In this document: positions 12,601 through 19,627 of the stretch, in pieces
Layout of the letters: the number at the start of each line of letters is the position of its first letter
How positions within the stretch are numbered: position 1 is the first letter of the stretch
IMG/VR virus record: IMGVR_UViG_3300025543_005580
Location: 47,990 to 111,989 of that record
DNA length: 64,000 nucleotides
DNA from: a virus
Strand: one strand, 5' to 3'
Notes under the pieces: model-generated
The model's input: the letters and a program-made list of their open reading frames with translations, nothing else
Database searches by the model: none
Told to the model about the DNA's origin: nothing
Made by a program: the position numbers and the translations under genes

Positions 12601-15600
12601 ACTTAAACCACTTTGTCCTGCGTTTCCAGCAGTTCCTGTTGAACCACTTGAACCTGAAGTACCACTTGTAGCACTATTTCCTGATTCTCCTACGGTACCG
12701 TTTGATCCTGTTGAACCACTTGTTCCTGATTCTCCACTTGTACCTGAAATTCCATCAGCTCCATTTGAACCTGATGAACCTGTTGTACCTGAAGTTGCAC
12801 TTGCGCCACTTGTACCTGAAATTCCATCAGCTCCATTTGAACCTGATGAACCTGTTGTACCTGAAGTTGCACTTGCGCCACTTGTACCATTAATTCCGCT
12901 AGTACCTATTGTACCTGATGAACCGCTTGTTCCGGATGTAGCACTTAAACCACTTTGTCCTGCGTTTCCAGCAGTTCCTGTTGAACCACTTGAACCGCTT
13001 GAACCGCTTGTTCCACTAGTAGCACTATCGGCTGAAGCACCTGCGTCTCCTGCTGTACCTGATGAACCTGATGAACCACTTGTTCCTGATGTTGCACTAT
13101 CTGCTGAAGCACCTGCTTCACCTACTGTACCACTTGAACCTGTTGAACCACTTGTTCCTGATGTTGCACTATCTCCACTTGTACCTGCGACTCCTGAAGT
13201 ACCTATTGTACCTGAGCTACCTGAAGTACCTGAAGTAGCACTTAAACCACTTTGTCCTGCGTTTCCAGCAGTTCCTGTTGAACCACTTGAACCTGAAGTA
13301 CCTGAAGTGGCACTATTTCCTGATTGACCTGCAATTCCATTATCTCCTGAAGTACCACTTGAACCAGTTGTACCTGAAGTACCTGATTCACCTGAAGTTC
13401 CTGCAACTCCATCAGCACCTGATGAACCTGAGCTACCTGTTGTTCCACTTGTAGCACTTTCACCACTTGTTCCAGCAATTCCATCAGCTCCGTTTGAACC
13501 TGATGAACCTGTTGTTCCACTAGTAGTACTTTCACCTGAAGTACCTGCTACACCTGAGGTACCTATTGTACCTGATGAACCACTAGTTCCTGAAGTTGCA
13601 CTTTGAGCAGATTGACCTGCGTTACCTGATGTACCAGTTGAACCACTAGTACCACTAGTTCCACTTGAAGCACTATCTCCTGAATTACCAGCAGTACCTG
13701 AACTACCTGTTGTACCTGAAGTACCTGATTCACCGCTAGTTGCTGCTATTCCATTTTCACCTGAAGTACCTGAAGAACCTGTTGTTCCTGAAGTACTTGA
13801 TTCGCCACTTGTGCCTGCAACTCCATCAGCACCTGCTGAACCTGAACTACCTGTTGTACCTGAGGTGGCACTATCTCCACTTGTACCAGCAACTCCTGAA
13901 GTACCTATTGTACCTGAAGAACCTGATGAACCGCTTGTAGCAGAAGCACCTGATTGACCTGCATTTCCTGAAGTACCTGAAGAACCATCTTCACCACTTG
14001 TACCTGAAGTACCTGTAGCACCTGATTGCCCAGCGGCACCTGTTGTACCTGAAGATCCGTCAATACCACTTGTACCTGATGTACCATCAACTCCTGAAGT
14101 ACCAACTGTACCTGAAGCACCTGATGTTCCACTTGTTGCTGAAACACCTGACTGACCTGCATTTCCTGAAGTACCTGTAGAACCGGTTGAACCTGAAGTT
14201 CCTGAGGTAGAACTTAAACCGCTTTCTCCAGCAATTCCATTATCCCCTGATGTACCTGAGCTACCTGTTGTACCTGATGTACCACTAAATCCACTAATTC
14301 CATCATTACCTGCTTCACCTGTTGTACCACTAGAACCAGTTGAACCTGAAGTACCTGATTCACCTGATGTACCTGATGTACCTGAATCTCCTGAAGTACC
14401 TGAAACTCCTGAAGTACCTATTGTACCACTTTCTCCAGACGTACCTGAAGTAGCTGTTAACCCTGATTGACCTGCATTTCCTGAAGTACCTGAAGAACCA
14501 TCTTCACCACTTGTACCTGAAGTACCTGTAGCACCTGATTGTCCAGCGGCACCTGTTGAACCTGATGAACCATCTATACCACTAGTACCTGAGGTACCAT
14601 CAACTCCACTTGTACCTATTGTACCTGAGTCTCCTGAAGTACCTGAAGTGGCACTATTTCCTGATTGACCTGCATTTCCTGAAGTACCTGAAGAACCATC
14701 TTCACCACTTGTACCTGAAGTTCCATCGGCTCCTGATTGTCCAGCAGCACCTGTTGTACCTGAAGATCCGTCAATACCACTTGTACCTGATGTACCTGCA
14801 ACTCCTGAAGTACCTATTGTACCTGAGTCTCCTGACGTACCTGAAGTACCTGCAACTCCGCTTTGTCCATCGGCACCATTTGTTCCTGATGTACCTGATT
14901 GTCCTGTTGTACCTGAAGAACCAGCTTGTCCTGATGTACCTGATGTAGCTGCTACATATCCTAGTGTTCCTGTAATAGGATCGTATGTTACTACATTTAC
15001 TATATCTTGTACAGGTAAAGTATCTACATTAAAACTACCTGTTACTTCTAAACTACCTGAAATTATTGCTGAACCAGTATATGGGAAAGCTCCTATACCT
15101 GATGTACCTGAGGTAGCAGCAATTTGACCTGTAGTAGTAATTACATATGAGTAATGTGAAGTACCTTCAGTATAGAAAGTTGTATTTAGATTTTGGTTTT
15201 CGTTGTTTTTAACCCAAATCTCAACCATCATACGATATGATGGATCAATAGTACTTCCTACTAATGTAATATCAGTTTCAAGTAATACTGGGGTTGTATT
15301 ATTGTTATTCCATCCTATTAGTGTGGGTTGAGAATTACCTAGGGTTTGTAATACGTTACCTGAACCGTCTGTAATTTTTAATGTAATAAATAATTCTACA
15401 TCATCGTTTATAGCTGGTTTAGTAGCCCATAATTTAAATTGTTGAACACCACCTGGGATTACATTAAATCCAAATGGAGTTGAAATATATGTTTGTAACT
15501 TAGTATCTGTGTTTTGAATAGCAGATACAGTAACTGATTGTTCGGCAGATACTGTTACATCTTTAGATAATTGTTTATAGGGTGATACTTCAACTACTGA

Positions 15601-16620
15601 TTCATTAAAGTAGTAAATAGCACCTGTTGTAAGACCATCTCTACCGGATGTACCTGATTCACCTGATGTACCTGATGTACCTGATGTACCTGATGTACCT
15701 GAAGTACCTGAAGTACCATTAGCACCTGAAGTACCTGCTGTAGCTGCTGCTCCACCAGTAATATCTACTAATACTCCGTTTGATCCCGAAGTTGTTACTA
15801 CAACACCAGATCCGGTAAAATTAATATCAGCATTATTTTTAGACACTAACGAACCGGTATAATATATATCAGTTTGTGTTAAATCATCTAGGAAATTTTG
15901 AACTTCAATTTGATAAGCAGCAAATTCTTGACCTGTATTTAAATCTGTAAATCCTGGGAAATTAGATTTAAACATTGGTGCTAAACTTTCGTTTTCTGAA
16001 AGAGCAACAACTGCTATATTTTGATTTGCCCCTGGGAATAAGGTATCTCCTGATTCTGTTTCTGTGCCTTTTTCATCCCACGTTATATAAATTGAACCTT
16101 CAGAACCATTTATTGCTCTATAATATACTTCTTCTATTGAATATTTATGAAATCTACCATTAATTGATTGATCAGAAAGATTAGCGGCTTGTCCTAAAAT
16201 AGCATACTCTGGGGATAATGCCGAGTTATAATCTGAATCTTCACTACCTGTAATATCATTAAAATCAATTAATCCTTGAGGATCAGTAATAGAAGCCGAT
16301 GGTATATAATAATCTCCAACGGCTGGTGATATACGAGCTAATCCTTGAGTTTCATTAGTTGCTGGAAGAGAAGCTACTGTAATAGTATTTAATACTGTAT
16401 CTACAGCTGTAATTGTTACGCCAGAAGGGAATGCTGAAGATTCTACTAGCATTTGGCCTACACGGACAAAGTCTATATTTAGATATCCAGCAACGTCTGT
16501 TACATTTGTTAGGGTTGTTGATGCTGTTGTTGCATCAAATGTTACCCTAATATATGAATTACTTCCATTACCTATTGGTGAAGCGTTTGATAGCTTCCCA
16601 TAAAAAAGTTGTCTTGCCAT
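3619..16620 (-). CDS. Giant 4333-residue collagen-like (GTS-repeat) fibre protein
   Basis: Residues 1-~290 are an N-terminal domain. After a short GTS stretch, residues ~324-560 form a second beta-rich domain. Residues ~561-4100 are nearly uninterrupted Gly-X-Y triplets dominated by GTS, GSS, GTA, GNA and GAS, with almost no proline. Glycine is periodically replaced by alanine in SATSGTSG. Residues ~4101-4333 form a tip. The tip starts with SGLTGGGALSTDRTLNI, a motif common in phage tail fibres, and continues with a segment (DIGRPDLCWRDVWAIAFNT then GTVMVW) resembling peptidase G2/chaperone-type fibre ends. The family role is probably a long trimeric adhesion fibre. The frame has no stop over 13 kb, so it is under selection. 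The start is ATG, with an ATATTTATA motif 38 bases upstream, just after a terminator. Confidence 0.9.
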   Translation of the reverse strand: MARQLFYGKLSNASPIGNGSNSYIRVTFDATTASTTLTNVTDVAGYLNIDFVRVGQMLVESSAFPSGVTITAVDTVLNTITVASLPATNETQGLARISPAVGDYYIPSASITDPQGLIDFNDITGSEDSDYNSALSPEYAILGQAANLSDQSINGRFHKYSIEEVYYRAINGSEGSIYITWDEKGTETESGDTLFPGANQNIAVVALSENESLAPMFKSNFPGFTDLNTGQEFAAYQIEVQNFLDDLTQTDIYYTGSLVSKNNADINFTGSGVVVTTSGSNGVLVDITGGAAATAGTSGANGTSGTSGTSGTSGTSGTSGESGTSGRDGLTTGAIYYFNESVVEVSPYKQLSKDVTVSAEQSVTVSAIQNTDTKLQTYISTPFGFNVIPGGVQQFKLWATKPAINDDVELFITLKITDGSGNVLQTLGNSQPTLIGWNNNNTTPVLLETDITLVGSTIDPSYRMMVEIWVKNNENQNLNTTFYTEGTSHYSYVITTTGQIAATSGTSGIGAFPYTGSAIISGSLEVTGSFNVDTLPVQDIVNVVTYDPITGTLGYVAATSGTSGQAGSSGTTGQSGTSGTNGADGQSGVAGTSGTSGDSGTIGTSGVAGTSGTSGIDGSSGTTGAAGQSGADGTSGTSGEDGSSGTSGNAGQSGNSATSGTSGDSGTIGTSGVDGTSGTSGIDGSSGSTGAAGQSGATGTSGTSGEDGSSGTSGNAGQSGLTATSGTSGESGTIGTSGVSGTSGDSGTSGTSGESGTSGSTGSSGTTGEAGNDGISGFSGTSGTTGSSGTSGDNGIAGESGLSSTSGTSGSTGSTGTSGNAGQSGVSATSGTSGASGTVGTSGVDGTSGTSGIDGSSGTTGAAGQSGATGTSGTSGEDGSSGTSGNAGQSGASATSGSSGSSGTIGTSGVAGTSGDSATSGTTGSSGSAGADGVAGTSGESSTSGTTGSSGTSGENGIAATSGESGTSGTTGSSGTAGNSGDSASSGTSGTSGSTGTSGNAGQSAQSATSGTSGSSGTIGTSGVAGTSGESTTSGTTGSSGSNGADGIAGTSGESATSGTTGSSGSSGADGVAGTSGESGTSGTTGSSGTSGDNGIAGQSGNSATSGTSGSSGSTGTAGNAGQSGLSATSGTSGSSGTIGTSGVAGTSGDSATSGTSGSTGSSGTVGEAGASADSATSGTSGSSGSSGTAGDAGASADSATSGTSGSSGSSGSTGTAGNAGQSGLSATSGTSGSSGTIGTSGINGTSGASATSGTTGSSGSNGADGISGTSGASATSGTTGSSGSNGADGISGTSGESGTSGSTGSNGTVGESGNSATSGTSGSSGSTGTAGNAGQSGLSATSGTAGSSGTIGTSGVAGTSGASASSGSSGTSGSSGSSGTAGDAGASALSATSGTSGSSGSSGTAGDAGASALSATSGTSGSTGSNGTAGNAGQSGNSATSGTSGSSGTIGTSGVAGTSGDSATSGTTGSSGSAGADGIAGTSGISATSGTTGSSGTSGADGVAATSGESGTSGSTGSSGSAGQSGNSETSGTSGSSGSTGTNGNAGESGLSATSGTSGSSGTIGTSGVAGTSGNSETSGSSGTSGSTGSSGTAGEAGASALSETSGTSGSSGSSGTAGEAGASADSATSGTSGSSGSNGTAGNAGQSALSATSGTSGSSGTIGTSGVAGTSGDSATSGTTGSSGTSGENGIAGTSGISATSGTTGSSGTSGENGIAATSGESGTSGSTGSSGTTGESGDSATSGTSGSSGSTGTSGNAGESGLSDTSGTSGSSGTIGTSGVAGTSGNSASSGSSGTSGSSGSTGTAGDAGESALSATSGTSGSSGSSGTAGEAGASAESATSGTSGSSGSSGSNGTAGNAGQSALSATSGTSGSSGTVGTSGVAGTSGNSASSGSSGTSGSTGSSGTAGEAGASALSATSGTSGSTGSSGTAGDAGASALSATSGTSGSSGSNGTAGNAGQSALSATSGTSGSSGTIGTSGVAGTSGASATSGSAGTSGSSGSTGTNGTSGVAGTSGNSETSGTSGSTGSSGTAGDAGASALSATSGTSGSSGSNGTAGNAGQSALSATSGTSGSSGTIGTSGVAGTSGNSETSGTSGSTGSSGTAGDAGASALSNTSGTSGSSGSSGTAGEAGASALSATSGTSGSSGSTGSNGTSGNAGQSGLSATSGTSGSSGTIGTSGVAGTSGDSASSGSSGTSGTSGSTGSNGTAGEAGASALSATSGTSGSTGSSGTAGDAGASALSATSGTSGSSGSNGTTGNDGQSGLSATSGTSGSSGTIGTSGVAGTSGNSETSGTSGSTGSSGTSGEAGASALSATSGTSGSSGSNGTAGEAGASALSATSGTSGSSGSTGSNGTNGNAGQSGLSATSGTSGSSGTVGTSGVAGTSGASASSGSSGTSGTSGSTGSNGTAGEAGASALSSTSGTSGTSGSTGSSGTAGNAGASALSATSGTSGSSGSNGTSGNAGQSALSATSGTSGSSGTIGTSGVAGTSGNSASSGSSGTSGSSGSTGTAGDAGASALSATSGTSGSSGSSGTAGDAGASALSATSGTSGSTGSNGTSGNAGQSGLSATSGTSGSSGTVGTSGVAGTSGNSTTSGSAGTSGTSGSTGSNGTAGEAGASALSATSGTSGSSGSSGTAGDAGASALSATSGTSGSSGSNGTAGNAGQSALSATSGTSGSSGTIGTSGVAGTSGNSSTSGTSGSTGSTGTSGNAGESGISNTSGTSGTSGSTGSNGSIGASGASATSGSAGTSGSSGSTGSNGTSGNAGQSGLSATSGTSGSSGTVGTSGVAGTSGASASAGTSGTSGSSGSTGSSGTAGEAGVSALSATSGTSGSTGSSGTAGNAGASALSATSGTSGSSGSNGTAGNAGQSALSSTSGTSGSSGTIGTSGVAGTSGNSETSGTSGSTGSSGTSGDAGASALSATSGTSGSSGSNGTAGNAGASALSATSGTSGSSGSTGSNGTSGNSGQSGLSATSGTSGSSGTVGTSGVAGTSGNSETSGTSGSTGSSGTAGDAGASALSNTSGTSGSSGSNGTAGNAGDSALSATSGTSGSSGSSGSSGSNGTSGNAGLSGLSATSGTSGSSGTIGTSGVAGTSGLSATAGTSGTSGSTGSNGTAGNAGASALSATSGTSGTSGSTGSNGTAGNAGASALSATSGTSGTSGSTGSNGTTGNAGLSGLSATSGTSGSSGTIGTSGVAGTSGLSATAGTSGTSGSTGSNGTAGNAGASALSATSGTSGTSGSTGSNGTAGNAGASALSATSGTSGTSGSTGSNGTTGNAGLSGLSATSGTSGSSGTIGTSGLAGTSGLSKTSGTSGSTGSNGTSGNAGVAGASALSATSGTSGSSGSSGTTGNAGASALSKTSGTSGSTGSNGTTGNAGQSGLSATSGTSGSSGTVGTSGVAGTNGLSALSGTSGSTGSNGTSGNAGANGTSNVSGTSGSTGSNGTSGVAGNNGTSNISGTSGSSGSNGTNGASGASRTSGTSGSSGSTGTTGNAGQSGLSATSGTSGSSGTIGTSGVAGTNGLSRLSGTSGSSGSNGTTGNNGTNGLSRFSGTSGSSGSNGTSGVNGASGISRTSGSSGTSGSSGSNGTTGNAGLSGLSATSGTSGSSGTIGTSGVAGTSGLSRVSGTSGSTGSNGTSGNAGANGTSNVSGTSGSTGSNGTSGNAGANGTSNVSGTSGSTGSSGTSGNNGASGASRTSGTSGSSGSTGTNGNNGASGISRTSGTSGSSGTSGNNGVSGASKTSGTSGSTGSNGTTGNAGLSGLSATSGTSGSSGTIGTSGVAGTSGLSRTSGASGSTGSNGTSGVNGTSGLSRVSGTSGSSGSNGTSGVNGASGISRTSGTSGTSGSSGSNGTIGNAGQSALSATSGTSGSSGTIGTSGVAGTSGLSRVSGTSGSSGSNGTSGVNGGNGLSRLSGTSGSSGSNGTSGVNGASGASRTSGTSGSSGTSGNTGTNGLSRASGTSGSTGSNGTSGNTGTNGLSKLSGTSGSSGSNGTTGNNGTNGLSRVSGTSGSTGSNGTTGNAGLSGLSATSGTSGSSGTIGTSGVAGTSGLSRLSGTSGSTGSNGTSGVGGASGVSGGSGTSGTSGIDGTSGISGNVGTSGTYVSIIAGSGLTGGGALSTDRTLNIGSGTGITVNANDIAINWSNTANNGEIVSYNAGRPNRLTVANYTAPDFNWDGNMNPIQDRVWDIGRPDLCWRDVWAIAFNTCGIFEQNLAGNNKEDNNNHELGTVMVWKDGDLVPCTNEKDHMRMGVMVPDKNIPIVQGAEPVLVIGIVKEGDYLVTSDKVGHAKAITREEMINENLQDVVFAKALESGSGDSYVINAYINI
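4320..14940 (-). repeat. Gly-Thr-Ser collagen-like repeat region (coding)
   Basis: About 10.6 kb of 9-base-periodic coding DNA specifies Gly-X-Y triplets. On the plus strand it reads as endless variations of acctgaagt, acctgatgt and accacttgt. There is a higher-order unit: blocks containing SSGTIGTSGVAGTSG recur dozens of times, alternating with NAGQSGLSATSGTSG-type blocks. The repeats are imperfect except for one exact duplication (6761-7390). Confidence 0.95.
6761..7390 (-). repeat. Perfect 315-bp tandem duplication inside the giant fibre gene
   Basis: Bases 6761-7075 and 7076-7390 read identically when compared by eye and encode the same 105 residues. Other higher-order repeats in the gene differ by many synonymous changes, so this duplication is recent. 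Confidence 0.85.
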
Positions 16621-16658
16621 TTTATACTAGTATGTTATGATCAATTTGAATATTCCAG

Positions 16659-16667
16659 TATAAATAT
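16659..16667 (-). promoter_or_regulatory. ATATTTATA motif, candidate late promoter element
   Basis: The minus strand reads ATATTTATA 38 bases upstream of the 4333-residue gene, directly behind the preceding terminator's T-run. It is one of 11 intergenic copies in the same orientation. Confidence 0.5.
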
Positions 16668-16670
16668 GAT

Positions 16671-16697
16671 AAAAAAAAGCCCCAAATTGGGGCTTTT
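16671..16697 (-). terminator. Intrinsic terminator after the 675-residue fibre gene
   Basis: The minus strand has a perfect 9-bp stem, AAAAGCCCC with GGGGCTTTT, around a 5-base loop (16675-16697), followed by a run of T. It lies 24 bases past the stop of the upstream gene and separates it from the giant fibre gene. Confidence 0.88.
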
Positions 16698-16720
16698 AAA
16701 AATAATTTTATTTTTTTATT

Positions 16721-18748
16721 TTAGAAATGCATTGTATATAATAATGAACCAAATAAATCTAAACCACCGGATAAAGTATAAACATTATGATTAGCAGATG
16801 TGCTAAAAGTAATACCACCAGCATTTATTTGAGATGAATTAGAACCACCAACATTAAAGAATTGACATTGGGCAACATTTCTAGTATCTAAACTATTATT
16901 TTTACCAGCACCATTTTCTAAAGCATTAGAAGGTAAAGTAACTGTAATAGTACCTGTATCCGATGAATTAATAAATACTTGGAGAGATAATAATTGGCAA
17001 TTTCCTGCACTTGGTGCTTCAATAGTTAATGCTGTTTCACTTACTGCTGTTACATCAAAAGCTGGTATATAAACACCTGCTGTTCCACTTGTATCTCCTG
17101 AATCTGCTACAGTACAAGTAAATGTATTAGTACCTGTTGAAGTAATAGAAACATAAACATAATCTACATTAAAGTTTCTTAATACAACATAATCTCCAGT
17201 TGTTAAACCATGTGATGTTGAAGTTACCGTTAATGTAGTACTTGAACGAGACCAACTTAATCCACTAATAGTATTACCAGCAGACATTAATTGTGCTTTA
17301 TCTGAACCACTAGTTACTTCATATCTAACTACATTAGTATATGGAGTACCACCTCCACCGGCAGCACTAGTACCTGAAGTACCGGCAGCACCACTTGTTC
17401 CAGATGAACCTGGGTTACCTTGAGCACCTGTTTCTCCACTTGTTCCTGATGAACCTGAATCTCCTGAAGTACCTGATGTACCTATTGCTCCATTAGCTCC
17501 ACTTGTACCTGATGTACCTATTGCTCCATTAGCACCTGAAGTACCTGATGTACCTGGGGCACCTGTATCTCCACTTGTTCCTGAAGTACCTGGAGCACCT
17601 GCGGCTCCATTATCACCTGAAGTACCTGATGTACCTGGATTACCTTGAGCACCTACTTCTCCTGAAGTACCTGATGTACCTACAGCACCTGCAGCTCCAC
17701 TTGTTCCTGAAGAACCAGGAGCACCTGCTGCACCTGCGTCTCCTGAAGTACCTGAAGTACCTGGAGCACCTGTGGCTCCATTATCACCTGAAGTACCTGA
17801 AGTACCTGGATTACCTTGAGCACCTACTTCTCCTGAAGTACCTGATGTACCTGGAGCACCTGCGGCTCCATTATCACCTGAAGTACCTGATGTACCTGGA
17901 GCACCTGCGGCTCCATTATCACCTGAAGTACCTGAAGTACCTGGAGCACCTGCGTCTCCTGATGTACCTGAAGTACCTGGAGCACCTGGAGCACCTGCGT
18001 CTCCTGAAGTACCTGATGTACCTGGGTTACCTGCAGCTCCTGTGTCTCCTGAGGTACCTGAAGTACCTGGAGCACCTGCGTCTCCTGATGTACCTGAAGA
18101 GCCAGCATTACCTGAAATTCCTGATGTACCGGATGTACCTATGGCTCCATCTTCTCCTGAAGTACCTGATGTACCTGGAGCACCTGCGACTCCATTATTA
18201 CCTGAAGTACCTGAAGTACCTGGGGCACCTGTATTTCCTGAGGTACCTGAAGTACCTGGGGCACCTGTATTTCCTGAGGTACCTGATGTACCTGGAGCAC
18301 CTGCGACTCCATTATTACCTGAAGTACCTGAAGTACCTACTGCACCTGCAGCTCCATCAGCACCCGAAGTACCTGAAGTACCTACTGCACCGGCAGCTCC
18401 ACTTGTTCCTGAGGTACCTGTAGCTCCTGATTCACCAGACGTACCTGATGAACTTGCACCACCTGATATTGTTATACTAGCTACACCTGCTGCTATATCA
18501 ACACTATCAACTGCTGTACCAGCAAAGTTAAGTGTTGATGCTGTACCTACTGCTGAACCAGTATATTGTATTGGAATTAAACCACTACCACCTCCTCCGG
18601 AACCGGAGACTGCGGGATATACATTACCCTGATAGTCTTTAATATATAAACGACCTAGGTCAGTTGGTTCAGAAAAAAGTGCTACAGATCCAGATGCTGG
18701 ATTTGTTATACTTCCTGATGGGGTTGATTGTTGATTTATTTGAGCCAC
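16721..18748 (-). CDS. Collagen-like fibre protein with GTSG shaft (675 aa)
   Basis: The start is GTG at 18748; an in-frame TAA two codons upstream leaves no other start. Residues 1-~100 are an N-terminal domain (opening MAQINQQSTPSGSITN) typical of small fibre attachment regions. Residues ~101-460 are Gly-X-Y triplets built from blocks such as GAPGTSGTSGDNGAA, so this shaft contains some proline, unlike the giant neighbour. Residues ~465-675 are a beta-rich C-terminal domain. The likely role is a virion fibre or decoration protein. The ATATTTATA motif lies 18 bases upstream and a strong terminator follows, so it appears to be its own transcription unit. The receptor or target is unknown. Confidence 0.87.
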   Translation of the reverse strand: MAQINQQSTPSGSITNPASGSVALFSEPTDLGRLYIKDYQGNVYPAVSGSGGGGSGLIPIQYTGSAVGTASTLNFAGTAVDSVDIAAGVASITISGGASSSGTSGESGATGTSGTSGAAGAVGTSGTSGADGAAGAVGTSGTSGNNGVAGAPGTSGTSGNTGAPGTSGTSGNTGAPGTSGTSGNNGVAGAPGTSGTSGEDGAIGTSGTSGISGNAGSSGTSGDAGAPGTSGTSGDTGAAGNPGTSGTSGDAGAPGAPGTSGTSGDAGAPGTSGTSGDNGAAGAPGTSGTSGDNGAAGAPGTSGTSGEVGAQGNPGTSGTSGDNGATGAPGTSGTSGDAGAAGAPGSSGTSGAAGAVGTSGTSGEVGAQGNPGTSGTSGDNGAAGAPGTSGTSGDTGAPGTSGTSGANGAIGTSGTSGANGAIGTSGTSGDSGSSGTSGETGAQGNPGSSGTSGAAGTSGTSAAGGGGTPYTNVVRYEVTSGSDKAQLMSAGNTISGLSWSRSSTTLTVTSTSHGLTTGDYVVLRNFNVDYVYVSITSTGTNTFTCTVADSGDTSGTAGVYIPAFDVTAVSETALTIEAPSAGNCQLLSLQVFINSSDTGTITVTLPSNALENGAGKNNSLDTRNVAQCQFFNVGGSNSSQINAGGITFSTSANHNVYTLSGGLDLFGSLLYTMHF

Positions 18749-18766
18749 GTGTTAAACTATTTTAGT

Positions 18767-18775
18767 TATAAATAT
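18767..18775 (-). promoter_or_regulatory. ATATTTATA motif, candidate late promoter element
   Basis: On the minus strand ATATTTATA is followed by ACTAAAATAG and lies 18 bases before the GTG of the 675-residue fibre gene. The downstream context resembles the copies at 34110 and 58773 (ACGAAAA). Confidence 0.5.
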
Positions 18776-18787
18776 TATATACTTTTA

Positions 18788-19093
18788 TTAGAAATTACTT
18801 TCTTCTGCATTTATTAATACTCCATTGTTTTCAATAGTACCTTCGTTTGTTAATATTGTTGCTATTTGAAGGAGACCATCTGAGTAAAATGTTTGATTAC
18901 CCACTATTACTGCCGATCCTGATTCTATTACTACTAAACCGAAATTAAAAAAATCAAACCCATAAAGTTGATCATTTTCCTTTACAATTAAAGTCTGGCC
19001 TGCATATAAAAAACGAGGAACCCTGCCTGAAATAGCAGCGGATTGTGCAAATGCAGTTACTGGGACTTGATCTAAGAATCTAACGTTAGCCAT
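18788..19093 (-). CDS. Small virion-associated protein of unknown function (101 aa)
   Basis: The sequence opens MANVRFLDQVPVTAF and is rich in beta-type residues (Y, V, I, F, G, N) without a membrane segment or signal peptide. The tail ends TNEGTIENNGVLIN, a parallel-beta-like motif. Its place between neck genes and fibre genes suggests a small structural or fibre-connecting protein. I recognise no family. It has its own upstream ATATTTATA motif (18 bases before the ATG), and the next fibre gene begins 40 bases after its stop. Confidence 0.75.
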   Translation of the reverse strand: MANVRFLDQVPVTAFAQSAAISGRVPRFLYAGQTLIVKENDQLYGFDFFNFGLVVIESGSAVIVGNQTFYSDGLLQIATILTNEGTIENNGVLINAEESNF

Positions 19094-19111
19094 GTTATAG
19101 TGTTTATCCTA

Positions 19112-19120
19112 TATAAATAT
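19112..19120 (-). promoter_or_regulatory. ATATTTATA motif, candidate late promoter element
   Basis: Minus-strand ATATTTATA, 18 bases upstream of the 101-residue gene, in the gap after the 157-residue gene. Confidence 0.5.
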
Positions 19121-19137
19121 GATAATATTTTATTTAA

Positions 19138-19611
19138 TTAATCTCTTACACAGAGAAATTTTGAATTAGACCCTGCGGATCCAGATAACCATAATTCCCC
19201 TGGTGTGGTTGGTTCGGAGGTAGGAAGATTACTCATAATTACTCTACCTCTTATATAATTAGTACTAGTATTATTATAATTTAGATGAGTTATAGTACCA
19301 TCTTCATTAATTAATCTAAATTCACCATCAATACTAACTGCAGCCGTTGTATCTGCAGATGATTGAGTAACGGAAAGTGTTACTAATTTTTCCGCTGCAC
19401 CTGATGGGATGTTATTATAACCTACAAATACATTTTCTTTAAATAAATTTATATCGGAAAAACCATTAATTGATCCTGAAAGAAATGGTAAACTGTCTGT
19501 TAGATTAATCATGTTATTTCTAACGTCACCAGCACCAATAGCACCTGTATTATTATCTGCTAAATCAGTATTGATGTTCGATTGTAATGTTGTTTTGTTT
19601 TGTTGTGCCAT
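19138..19611 (-). CDS. Putative virion structural protein (157 aa)
   Basis: The protein opens MAQQNKTTLQSNINTDL and continues with an amphipathic stretch ending NNMINLTDSL, then a beta-rich body. The ending ELWLSGSAGSNSKFLCVRD looks like the short tip segments of phage tail-fibre or tail-associated proteins. It follows gp15 by 16 bases in the same orientation and is probably cotranscribed with gp13-gp14-gp15. The name is by context only; I do not recognise the family. Confidence 0.7.
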   Translation of the reverse strand: MAQQNKTTLQSNINTDLADNNTGAIGAGDVRNNMINLTDSLPFLSGSINGFSDINLFKENVFVGYNNIPSGAAEKLVTLSVTQSSADTTAAVSIDGEFRLINEDGTITHLNYNNTSTNYIRGRVIMSNLPTSEPTTPGELWLSGSAGSNSKFLCVRD

Positions 19612-19627
19612 TATTATATATTATTAA

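Noticed and set aside
10661-13327. Further plus-strand open frames in the repeat region (also 18042-18632)
   Set aside because: Same cause: low-complexity antisense of collagen-like triplets, with no independent coding signal.
3619-18748. Regular short repeats that could suggest a CRISPR array or satellite DNA
   Set aside because: The periodicity is 9 bases in frame, there are no unique spacers of constant length, and it encodes a continuous protein.
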